Shown piece after piece: positions 1-5,528 of a stretch of 14,024 bases of DNA (positions are counted from its first letter, which is position 1; every line of letters begins with the position of its first letter). The notes beneath the pieces were generated by a model. The model did no database searches. It worked only from the letters and a program-made list of their open reading frames with translations, and had not been told where the DNA came from. This stretch comes from CAZMPJ01 sp964568455 (GTDB lineage Bacteria; Margulisbacteria; WOR-1; O2-12-FULL-45-9). The translations under genes were made by a program, and so were the position numbers. Location of the stretch: NCBI GenBank assembly GCA_964568455.1, contig CAZMPJ010000016.1, forward strand, positions 1 through 14,024. Reading direction: 5' to 3'.

Positions 1-211
1 AATCCGCTAATTCGTCTTCTAAAACAACATCTTTTCTATCTACTCGTCTGGTTGCTCGCATAAGCTCTTCATCAAAGTTTAAGGGTTCAAAGCCCGGAGT
101 CTTAGCATTAGCAATATTATGGGAAATTATCTCCTGCCGCATAGTAGCAATCTGCATTGATCGCTCAAGTTGGTTAAAAGTATTATCAAATATACCTATT
201 TCATTACCCAT
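1..211 (-). CDS. flgB: Flagellar rod protein FlgB, N-terminal part (runs off left edge)
   Basis: FlgB is a proximal rod subunit of the flagellar basal body, exported by the flagellar type III system and assembled in the periplasm. Only the first 70 codons are present. The start is the ATG complementary to 209-211, reading MGNEIGIFDNTFNQLERSM. It is followed by the signature of rod/hook proteins, ending HNIANAKTPGF (the family's NNIANxxTPGY-type motif), at about residues 33-43. The segment LERSMQIATMRQEII before the motif resembles FlgB more than FlgC or FlgG. The start overlaps the end of the sigma-factor gene by 8 nt, so translation is probably coupled; an AAGG lies about 12 nt upstream, a weak ribosome site. 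FlgC and FliE would be expected next, beyond the window. FlgB versus another rod protein cannot be fully settled from the N-terminus. Confidence 0.85.
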   Translation of the reverse strand, partial: MGNEIGIFDNTFNQLERSMQIATMRQEIISHNIANAKTPGFEPLNFDEELMRATRRVDRKDVVLEDELAD

Positions 212-944
212 GTTTTAATTTTGCCTTTATAATATTAACCGCCTTAGCTAAAAGACGACAAACCTTGGGTCGGGAAAGCTTAAGCTCTTTAGCAATCGTT
301 TTCTGGTTCTTACCGTTATGGTAAAACATTTCCACCACTTTTTTCTGTAAGGGAGGAAGATCCCCCACCACATCCCTAATTCTTAACTTAAGTTCCACAA
401 ATTCAGCTTCTTTAGCTGGGGTACTTTCTCCGGGCACAGGTGCTTCCAGTCCCATAGCAGACATGCCTTCCAGCGACATTAAATACATGAGAGCTGAAGC
501 CGAAACAATTTTCTTAATTCTTTTTAAGGCGCTTTTAAAGTCTGCTTCAGTCAACTCTTTCTTGTCTAATACTTGTTCTTCTTCTTTTTCTTTTTTCTGT
601 TCTTTCTTATCAAGGACAGAATTTACTCCCTTTTGGGCTAAGTTGCGGACCATTACTTGCACTCGATAAGGTACAGGGCTATACGTTTTTAATCCGTCTA
701 AAATTTCGCCGCGGACCCGATAAGAAGCATAAGTTTCAAATTTAACTCTGCGATCTGGATCAAAATTATCCCAGGCTTTCATTAAACCTATAGTTCCATC
801 GGAAACTAAATCATCATATTCAATATTGGGGGGCAATCCTTTACCCGAAACCATAGAAGCAATTGCATGCACCAAAGGCATATAAGCTTCAATTGATTTA
901 GGTAAAACCGCTCTTTTTTTCTTGTGTTTCACTTTTGCCTTCAT
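204..944 (-). CDS. fliA: Sigma-28 (FliA/WhiG-like) RNA polymerase sigma factor
   Basis: This is an alternative sigma factor of the sigma70 superfamily, probably the flagellar sigma-28 that directs late flagellar promoters. Region 2 covers about residues 17-90: YDDLVSDGTIGLMKAWDNFD, then FETYASYRVRGEILDGLK, the core-binding and -10 recognition helices in their FliA-like form. Region 4 covers about 185-243, with a helix-turn-helix around KTIAKELKLSRPKVCRLLAKA. Length (246 aa) is normal for FliA. The segment between is unusual: about residues 104-147 are a Lys/Glu-rich run (KKEQKKEKEEE) where region 3 is expected, and the DW-P motif after region 2 reads YSPVP. The start codon overlaps the flgJ stop in an ATGA arrangement. 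Placement between flgJ and flgB is atypical, since fliA usually sits near flhF/flhG. An anti-sigma FlgM is not in this window. The sigma-28-like class is secure; exclusive flagellar function is inferred from context. Confidence 0.85.
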   Translation of the reverse strand: MKAKVKHKKKRAVLPKSIEAYMPLVHAIASMVSGKGLPPNIEYDDLVSDGTIGLMKAWDNFDPDRRVKFETYASYRVRGEILDGLKTYSPVPYRVQVMVRNLAQKGVNSVLDKKEQKKEKEEEQVLDKKELTEADFKSALKRIKKIVSASALMYLMSLEGMSAMGLEAPVPGESTPAKEAEFVELKLRIRDVVGDLPPLQKKVVEMFYHNGKNQKTIAKELKLSRPKVCRLLAKAVNIIKAKLKHG

Positions 945-1198
945 AATTTTTTAATTTGCCTTCTAGCCAGCTCGCCAGCAATTTTATTGACCATTATTTC
1001 TGACGAAAACATACTAGAGAAAGAGGTATTGTTTTCATCTGCCATACTTAATCTAGGAGCCTTAAAACTTTGTTTTAACATTTCTTTATAAAATAAAGTT
1101 AAAAACTCTTCTTTAGCCTGCTCGTCAGTTATATTGTCAGCCGCGTTAAACTGCTGCATGGCTTGTGCTTTTGCAGCATTACTAATTCCGTCTAACAT
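941..1198 (-). CDS. flgJ: FlgJ-type rod-binding protein, single domain without muramidase
   Basis: The protein is only 85 aa and corresponds to the N-terminal rod-binding (rod-capping) domain of FlgJ. The core is EEFLTLFYKEMLKQSFKAP (about residues 30-48), followed by a Ser/Asn-rich segment and a C-terminal helix (MVNKIAGELARRQIKKL). In enteric bacteria FlgJ is about 310 aa, with a C-terminal peptidoglycan hydrolase that opens the wall for the rod; that half is absent here, and the stop codon lies directly in the downstream sigma-factor start, so this is a natural short form, not a truncation by the window. Short FlgJ proteins are known in other phyla, where a separate hydrolase does the wall cutting. 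The start codon overlaps the last base of flgI (TAATG). Identity rests on the short motif plus position directly after flgI. Confidence 0.82.
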   Translation of the reverse strand: MLDGISNAAKAQAMQQFNAADNITDEQAKEEFLTLFYKEMLKQSFKAPRLSMADENNTSFSSMFSSEIMVNKIAGELARRQIKKL

Positions 1199-2295
1199 TA
1201 AATCACCACAAGCTCGGCTTTTATTGCGCCGGCTTCTTTCATGGCTTGTAAAATAGCAATTAAATCTTTAGGCGAAGCCCCGATAGTATTTAAGGCCTTA
1301 GCCAAATCAGACAAGGTCGGGCTGGCTGAGATAATTTTTAATCTTGATTCTTTTTTGAGTAACCTAGCACTTGATCTAGCCCGGTAGCTTCCTTCTTCTT
1401 GCACATCATCCACATTTGTTCCTTCAGAAAACATAGCAACATCTCCAATTACCACATCAATTCCCGCGTAAGAAACAGCAACAGGAGAGATGCGCACATC
1501 TTCACCAATAACAATGGTTCCAGTTCTTTCATTAACAATAATTTTTGCTGAAATATCCGGCACTACTTTTAAGTTTTCAATCTGGGCAATGACCCCAACA
1601 AAGTCATCTGGATTATCGTTGGCAATTAATATGGTTCCTGCATCTTTGGCACTAGCATCAAACCCAGCTTCAATAATAGTGACTGCTACACGATTGGCAG
1701 TAGTAAAATCAGGATTATCTAACACAATAGTAATATTACCCTTTCCTTGAATTGAAACTGGCACTTCTTTTTCTACTAAAGCACCATTGGGCACTCTACC
1801 TACAGTTTGCTTACCATGTCTGACATAAGGAACATTTGGCGTGCTTTTATCTAAGCCCACCAACAAACTACCTTGAGCAACAGCATAAACCTGATCATCA
1901 ACTCCATGCAGCGGAGTAATCAAAAGAGTTCCACCTTGCAACGAGGTCGCATCCCCTACTGATGAAACAGTAATGTCTAATTTTTGCCCTGGTTTCATAA
2001 AAGGAGGGAGCTTGGCGGTAACTACAACCGCTGCCACATTTTTTGAATTAAAATCAACTGATTGGGGAACGACCCCCATTCTGGAAAGTAAATTAGTCAA
2101 TGCTTGTTGAGTAAAACCGGTTTGCTTTCTATCACCAGTATTGCGCAATCCAACTACCAAGCCAAAACCCATCAACTGGTTATCGCGTGCTTCAAGAATA
2201 TGGCTGATGTCTTTAATTCTGACAGAAGGAGAAACTGCGAGGGAACAATTAACAATTAACAATGAAACAATTAACAAAAATAAAATTTTCTTCAT
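1198..2295 (-). CDS. flgI: Flagellar P-ring protein FlgI
   Basis: FlgI forms the periplasmic P ring around the distal rod in the peptidoglycan layer, which implies a diderm envelope. The mature part is highly typical: VRIKDISHILEARDNQLMGF, GLVVGLRNTGD, QALTNLLSRMGV, and a C-terminus with LNTIGASPKDLIAILQAMKEAGAI. The start chosen is the ATG complementary to 2293-2295 (MKKILFLLIV), because AAGAGGAA sits 5 nt upstream of it and a signal peptide begins there. A longer reading from a TTG at 2319 adds eight residues but would overlap flgH and has no better ribosome site. From this ATG the protein is 365 aa, the usual family length. The signal peptide (about 1-20, cleavage after NCSLA) is encoded by a degenerate heptanucleotide repeat (see separate entry). 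Gap to flgH is 11 nt; overlap with flgJ is 1 nt. Confidence 0.95.
   Translation of the reverse strand: MKKILFLLIVSLLIVNCSLAVSPSVRIKDISHILEARDNQLMGFGLVVGLRNTGDRKQTGFTQQALTNLLSRMGVVPQSVDFNSKNVAAVVVTAKLPPFMKPGQKLDITVSSVGDATSLQGGTLLITPLHGVDDQVYAVAQGSLLVGLDKSTPNVPYVRHGKQTVGRVPNGALVEKEVPVSIQGKGNITIVLDNPDFTTANRVAVTIIEAGFDASAKDAGTILIANDNPDDFVGVIAQIENLKVVPDISAKIIVNERTGTIVIGEDVRISPVAVSYAGIDVVIGDVAMFSEGTNVDDVQEEGSYRARSSARLLKKESRLKIISASPTLSDLAKALNTIGASPKDLIAILQAMKEAGAIKAELVVI
2244..2279 (-). repeat. Degenerate heptanucleotide tandem repeat in the flgI signal-peptide coding region
   Basis: Read on the plus strand, the units are AACAATT (2244-2250), AACAATT (2251-2257), AACAATG (2258-2264), one extra A, AACAATT (2266-2272) and AACAAAA (2273-2279). 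On the coding strand this is repeated AATTGTT and codes for the hydrophobic core LLIVSLLIVNCSL of the FlgI signal peptide. A 7-nt unit is not a multiple of three, so gain or loss of one unit would shift the frame. Confidence 0.75.
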
Positions 2296-2300
2296 ATAAA

Positions 2301-2308
2301 TTCCTCTT
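2301..2308 (-). promoter_or_regulatory. Ribosome binding site that decides the flgI start
   Basis: The minus-strand sequence AAGAGGAA, followed by five bases and then ATG (2293-2295), is a good Shine-Dalgarno match. It overlaps the flgH stop codon (2307-2309). It supports the ATG over the upstream in-frame TTG at 2317-2319. Confidence 0.7.
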
Positions 2309-2912
2309 AAAATAACCAATTCAAAATTCTAGTAATCCAGCCCGGAGATTCTGCTTCGGCCACCACGCCAGTTCCAGTAACTGAAACATCTGCATTAGCT
2401 ACCTGATAGGAAAAGATTGTGTTATTGCCACTGATATCTTTGGGACGGACAATTCCAGTGATGGAAACTTCTTGAACATCATCATTCACACTTACTTTGT
2501 GTTTTCCCTTAATAAATAAATTTCCATTAGGAAGCACATCAGTTACCCAGGCCGCAATTCTAGCCTGCACATTACTTGTTCTAGAAGTAGCGCCTGAACC
2601 TTTATACTTATTACTACCCTGTCCTACAACCTGGTTGTTGCCAGAAAGAATCGGGTTTAAACGCGAAAGAGTATGAGTTAATTTAAGACTTAAATCGTCT
2701 TTAACGCTGGTATCGGTTGCCGCTTTATTCTGGGCAGAAGTACTTTCAAGAATAATAATATTAATGATATCGCCAATCTTATGCACCCTTTCACGACTGT
2801 AAGGAGAAGGAACCTCTTTGTTCCAAACTGAATCGGCAAAAGCCTGATTGAATCCAAATGACAAAATCAAAAATCCAAATAAAATCCCAATCATTAATCT
2901 TTTAATTGTCAT
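2307..2912 (-). CDS. flgH: Flagellar L-ring protein FlgH (no lipobox cysteine)
   Basis: FlgH forms the L ring that lets the flagellar rod pass the outer membrane. Family marks are VHKIGDIINIIILESTSAQN (about residues 44-63), ARIAAWVTDVLPNGNLFIKG (about 120-139), the segment EVSITGIVRPKDISGNNTI, and a C-terminus GWITRILNWLF like the usual GWLxRFLN end. Length (201 aa) fits. Classical FlgH is a lipoprotein; this protein contains no cysteine at all. Instead its N-terminus is an ordinary secretory signal (hydrophobic core IGILFGFLILSFGF, cleavage predicted after NQAFA at about residue 26), whose DNA is itself a short repeat. The start overlaps the flgA stop by one base (TAATG), and a GGAGG lies about 10 nt upstream inside flgA. 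Assignment is firm from sequence and gene order. Confidence 0.94.
   Translation of the reverse strand: MTIKRLMIGILFGFLILSFGFNQAFADSVWNKEVPSPYSRERVHKIGDIINIIILESTSAQNKAATDTSVKDDLSLKLTHTLSRLNPILSGNNQVVGQGSNKYKGSGATSRTSNVQARIAAWVTDVLPNGNLFIKGKHKVSVNDDVQEVSITGIVRPKDISGNNTIFSYQVANADVSVTGTGVVAEAESPGWITRILNWLF
2851..2888 (-). repeat. Short direct repeat in the flgH signal-peptide coding region
   Basis: The plus-strand word AATCCAAAT occurs at 2851-2859 and again at 2872-2880, 21 bp apart, within an A/C-rich low-complexity stretch ending AAAATCCC. It encodes the GFLILSFGF part of the FlgH signal peptide, and the 21-bp period keeps frame. The repeat is imperfect and may be partly a by-product of coding Phe/Gly/Ile-rich residues. 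Confidence 0.5.
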
Positions 2913-3601
2913 TAAATCTTTACCTCCACAATACCAAGAGCTATAACCTTACCCACAATAATATCCTTTGAACTCTTGGCCCTAAGCCTAACCTTTTGTC
3001 CCGGATATCCGTCTTCTAAAACAATTCCTTTTGTTTTAATAAGTAAATTATTACCCAACATACGAATCATAACCTCTTCACCATGTCTAATCAAGGGGAT
3101 TTCTTTTACCATCCATTCAAAAATAGTACTGCCTTTTGGAATGGTAGTTTTGGCCTGGGTAATTAATAAATAATCCGGCTCTGTATAAAACTTTTTAGGC
3201 AGAATAGCAATATCTCTTTTTTCTAGCACCACATCCTCTTCGCTAATTTGCTGTCCACGTCCAATCTTATTTTTTGCAATTACCACTTCTTTTAAGACTT
3301 CGACTCTTGCCCTTATAAATACTTTTTTAGTTTTATCCCCATCTACTATTTCAAAAGGCAAAATCACGTTTCCGACTGCCTTTGGCTCTTTATAAACCTC
3401 TATTATTCTTACACTATCAACTTCTTGATCAAGATTTTTGCCATATTTTTTTAAACTGACTTTTAATTCTACTTCTTCAGAACCAATCTTTTCACGAGAA
3501 TATTGTTCGATTGCTTGCAGAATAGATTCTTCCAAATTAACCTTAGCTAAAGCGGGAAAACATAAAATAGAGAAACAAAGTATCCCTATTATTATCTTCA
3601 T
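2912..3601 (-). CDS. flgA: Flagellar P-ring assembly chaperone FlgA
   Basis: FlgA is a periplasmic chaperone that helps FlgI polymerise into the P ring. The 229-aa protein starts with a Sec signal peptide (MKIIIGILCFSILCFPALA, cleavage about residue 19). A SAF-type domain follows in the middle: VVIAKNKIGRGQQISEEDVV, LEKRDIAILPKKFYT and ITQAKTTIPKGSTIFEWMV. The C-terminal beta-rich end GYPGQKVRLRAKSSKDIIVG, followed by KVIALGIVEVKI, matches the FlgA consensus closely (G-x-xGQ-V-V-N-xS-k-i-GxV). It starts 2 nt after the flgG stop with a weak AAGAGA ribosome site. The neighbours flgG, flgH and flgI fit exactly, since FlgA acts on FlgI. Confidence 0.93.
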   Translation of the reverse strand: MKIIIGILCFSILCFPALAKVNLEESILQAIEQYSREKIGSEEVELKVSLKKYGKNLDQEVDSVRIIEVYKEPKAVGNVILPFEIVDGDKTKKVFIRARVEVLKEVVIAKNKIGRGQQISEEDVVLEKRDIAILPKKFYTEPDYLLITQAKTTIPKGSTIFEWMVKEIPLIRHGEEVMIRMLGNNLLIKTKGIVLEDGYPGQKVRLRAKSSKDIIVGKVIALGIVEVKI

Positions 3602-3603
3602 TA

Positions 3604-4401
3604 TTATCTCTTCATACTTTCTAAAGCAGTAAGCATACCTTCGTATGATTGCACTGCCTTGGTAATAGTATCAAACACCCTCTGCACCATTACCATGCGC
3701 ATCATTTCAGAAATAACATCCACGTTAGATTTTTCCAGCGCATATTGGTTAATACTGCCATAACCATCTTCTCCAGGAATCCCTTCTAGTGCCTGCCCTG
3801 ATGCCTCGGTTTCTCTATATAAATTTTGGCCAATACTTTCTAAGCCGTTGGGATTAACAAATTTAGCCACGTTAATCTGACCCATTTCTGTATAATCAGT
3901 AGTCCCATCCACTGCCGCATAAACTATACCATTGGTCTGGATAATAACTGAAGTGGTGCCTTCTGAAAAAACAATGCCTGGTTCAAGAAGATGGCCGTTG
4001 GGATCAACTAAATTTCCATCATTATCAATATGCAGGTTGCCCGCTCTGCCATAAGCATAGCTGCCATCCGCAGTGCGAAATTTTAAAAAACCATCTCCTT
4101 TAATAGCCACATCTAAAGGATTGCTGGTAACATCAATTGCCCCTTGATTAAAATCTTTGGTGGTAGCCGCAACTCTAACACCGGTACCAAATTCTACCGG
4201 CTCAGGAGTAGTTTCATAGCCAGACATAGCTTCATAAAACATATCTTTGAAGTTTTTTTCTACATAAAAAAGACTTTCCATTTCTGCGCGGGATTTTTTA
4301 AAGGCCACAGTTTCCGCGTTAGCCACGTTATTAGTAATATTAACCATTTCATCTTGAAGAGCAGAAAGTCCGGTAGCTGCAACATATAATGGTTGAAACA
4401 T
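3604..4401 (-). CDS. flgG: Flagellar distal rod protein FlgG
   Basis: FlgG builds the distal rod that runs through the P and L rings. Its N-terminal motif, GLSALQDEMVNITNNVANAETVAFKKSR, is the standard rod/hook helix plus NNxAN box. The middle has VAIKGDGFLKFRTADGSYAY and GRAGNLHIDNDGNLVDPNGH. The C-terminal rod motif is QYALEKSNVDVISEMMRMVM, followed by VQRVFDTITKAVQSYEGML. Length 265 aa is standard for FlgG. It lies 22 nt after flgF with a strong AAGGGGG ribosome site 9 nt before the ATG, in the canonical order flgF-flgG-flgA-flgH-flgI-flgJ. Assignment as FlgG rather than FlgF follows from length, the conserved DGFL box and position. Confidence 0.95.
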   Translation of the reverse strand: MFQPLYVAATGLSALQDEMVNITNNVANAETVAFKKSRAEMESLFYVEKNFKDMFYEAMSGYETTPEPVEFGTGVRVAATTKDFNQGAIDVTSNPLDVAIKGDGFLKFRTADGSYAYGRAGNLHIDNDGNLVDPNGHLLEPGIVFSEGTTSVIIQTNGIVYAAVDGTTDYTEMGQINVAKFVNPNGLESIGQNLYRETEASGQALEGIPGEDGYGSINQYALEKSNVDVISEMMRMVMVQRVFDTITKAVQSYEGMLTALESMKR

Positions 4402-4423
4402 AGTTTTATCCCCCTTTTAAAAT

Positions 4424-5161
4424 TTATTGAGCACTACGGCCCAGTTCAATAGCTCGAGATAGAGTCTCGTCCCGGGTCTGGATAATTTTGGTGTTAATAT
4501 TATAAGTCCTTTCCAAATAAATCATTTCCATCATCTGATCAATAATATTAACATTGGAAGCTTCTACGTAACCCTGAATCACGCGCGGATTTTCTTCTTC
4601 TAAAATCACAGTAGCCTCATTTACATTTTTAAAAATAGAACCATTAAGGGTTTCTAACGTATTGGGATTTTCCACTCTAACTACGCGAATACGATCGATA
4701 ATTTCTCCGTCAACGGTAATGTCTCCATCTTGAGTAAATGCAACCGCTGAACCGGGATTAACAATAATTTCTCCCGACTGCCCCATTACTGGAAAATTGC
4801 CTGCCACACTCAAAAGCCGGCCATCACGATCCAGATGAAAACGGCCATCGCGGGTATAACCTTCTCCCCATTGTCCGGAAACTACAAAATAACCATCACT
4901 GCCCAAAGCTAAATCAAGATTCCCTCCGGTTTTGACCAAAGCCCCTTTCAGGTTATTATAAAAAGTGCCTTCTACCACGGGTTTTGATCCAGCTAGTTTT
5001 TGTTCGGCGGCTTCGAGAGCAAGAGGAAAAGAACCAGTTACAACATCTGATTTTTTATAGCCGGGGACTTCGGAGTTGGCCATGTTGTCCATGAGCTTCC
5101 TGACTTTTTCATCAGTGCTCTCTAGACCTGCACTTCCAATATCTAAAATGCGGTCAGTCAT
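4424..5161 (-). CDS. flgF: Flagellar proximal rod / hook-basal body protein FlgF
   Basis: This is a second rod-family protein directly before flgG, as for FlgF in most flagellar operons. N-terminal box: LMDNMANSEVPGYKKSD (about residues 23-39). The central domain has ALGSDGYFVVSGQWGEGYTR, DGRFHLDRDGRLL and a GFPV-like NFPVMGQSG. The C-terminal box is QGYVEASNVNIIDQMMEMIY, followed by LERTYNINTKIIQTRD. Length is 245 aa. The ATG at 5159-5161 aligns with the normal start of rod proteins, so the N-terminus is reliable, yet there is no Shine-Dalgarno before it. Instead a consensus promoter ends 9 nt upstream (see separate entry). The gap to the upstream gene is 34 nt, the largest in the window. 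FlhO or FlgG paralogue naming would also be possible. Confidence 0.9.
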   Translation of the reverse strand: MTDRILDIGSAGLESTDEKVRKLMDNMANSEVPGYKKSDVVTGSFPLALEAAEQKLAGSKPVVEGTFYNNLKGALVKTGGNLDLALGSDGYFVVSGQWGEGYTRDGRFHLDRDGRLLSVAGNFPVMGQSGEIIVNPGSAVAFTQDGDITVDGEIIDRIRVVRVENPNTLETLNGSIFKNVNEATVILEEENPRVIQGYVEASNVNIIDQMMEMIYLERTYNINTKIIQTRDETLSRAIELGRSAQ

Positions 5162-5170
5162 GTTGTAAAA

Positions 5171-5199
5171 ATTATAGAAGGTTAAGCGGGAATTGTCAA
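5171..5199 (-). promoter_or_regulatory. Consensus sigma70-type promoter for flgF and the rod/ring genes
   Basis: On the minus strand, TTGACA (5199-5194) and TATAAT (5176-5171) are separated by exactly 17 bp (5193-5177): a full 12/12 match to the housekeeping consensus with ideal spacing. The -35 box overlaps the TGA stop of the FlhB-like gene. Only nine bases (TTTTACAAC) lie between the -10 box and the flgF ATG, so a start site 6-8 nt after the -10 would give a leader of only about 2-4 nt. No promoter of sigma-28 type was seen here. Activity is predicted, not shown. Confidence 0.75.
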
Positions 5200-5522
5200 C
5201 GATTCTCTTGTTCTTTAATCTTCTTTACTACCCGTTCTCTTTTCTCTGTCATACGGTCAAGTTTGTAGACGAAAAACAAGACTTCTGCCACCAGAGTATA
5301 AAGCTCGGCCGGGATCTCACTATCAAGCTCTAGTTTTGACAGGAGTTTTGCCAGTTCCGGATCCTCATAAAGGGGAATTTTATTATCTTCGGCAATCCTT
5401 AAAATCTCATTGGCCACCGGCCCTCTGCCACTGGCAATTATTAGCGGGGCGCTGTCTTTATCGACATCGTAGCGCAGTGCAATTGCGGATTTATTTTTTT
5501 TATTTTCTTTTTCTTCTGCCAT
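5196..5522 (-). CDS. FlhB C-terminal-domain-like protein (FhlB/YlqH type)
   Basis: This 108-aa protein matches only the cytoplasmic C-terminal part of FlhB, the export-gate protein whose cleaved C-domain sets substrate specificity. The match begins after the cleavage site: SAIALRYDVDKDSAPLIIAS (residues 12-31, like AVALkYdxxxdxAPxvvAkG in FlhB), GRGPVANEILRIAEDNKIPL (32-51), YEDPELAKLLSKLE, and DSEIPAELYTLVAEVLFFVY (67-86). The membrane part and the NPTH autocleavage motif are absent; the N-terminus is a charged leader (AEEKENKKNK). Small proteins of this type exist in several phyla (for example YlqH in Bacillus, encoded next to YlqG) and can partly substitute for the cleaved FlhB domain. It follows the FliK-like gene by 6 nt, so the two probably act together in hook-length/export switching. 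A full FlhB must be elsewhere. Confidence 0.85.
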   Translation of the reverse strand: MAEEKENKKNKSAIALRYDVDKDSAPLIIASGRGPVANEILRIAEDNKIPLYEDPELAKLLSKLELDSEIPAELYTLVAEVLFFVYKLDRMTEKRERVVKKIKEQENR

Positions 5523-5528
5523 AAAAAT

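Noticed and set aside
2296..2319. A longer FlgI starting at a TTG at 2319.
   Set aside because: It would overlap flgH, put eight residues before a clear signal peptide and ignore the well-placed AAGAGGAA before the ATG at 2293-2295.
4402..4449. Promoter-like TTGAAC-17-TAAATT before flgG.
   Set aside because: Only 8/12 matches with a good Shine-Dalgarno next to flgG; this level is expected by chance in AT-rich DNA.
5196..5522. The FlhB-like gene as a broken remnant of a full flhB.
   Set aside because: Its start is clean, the domain is complete and intact, the 6-nt spacing to the upstream gene is operon-like, and stand-alone genes of this type are known in other phyla. No membrane-domain remnant is seen upstream.
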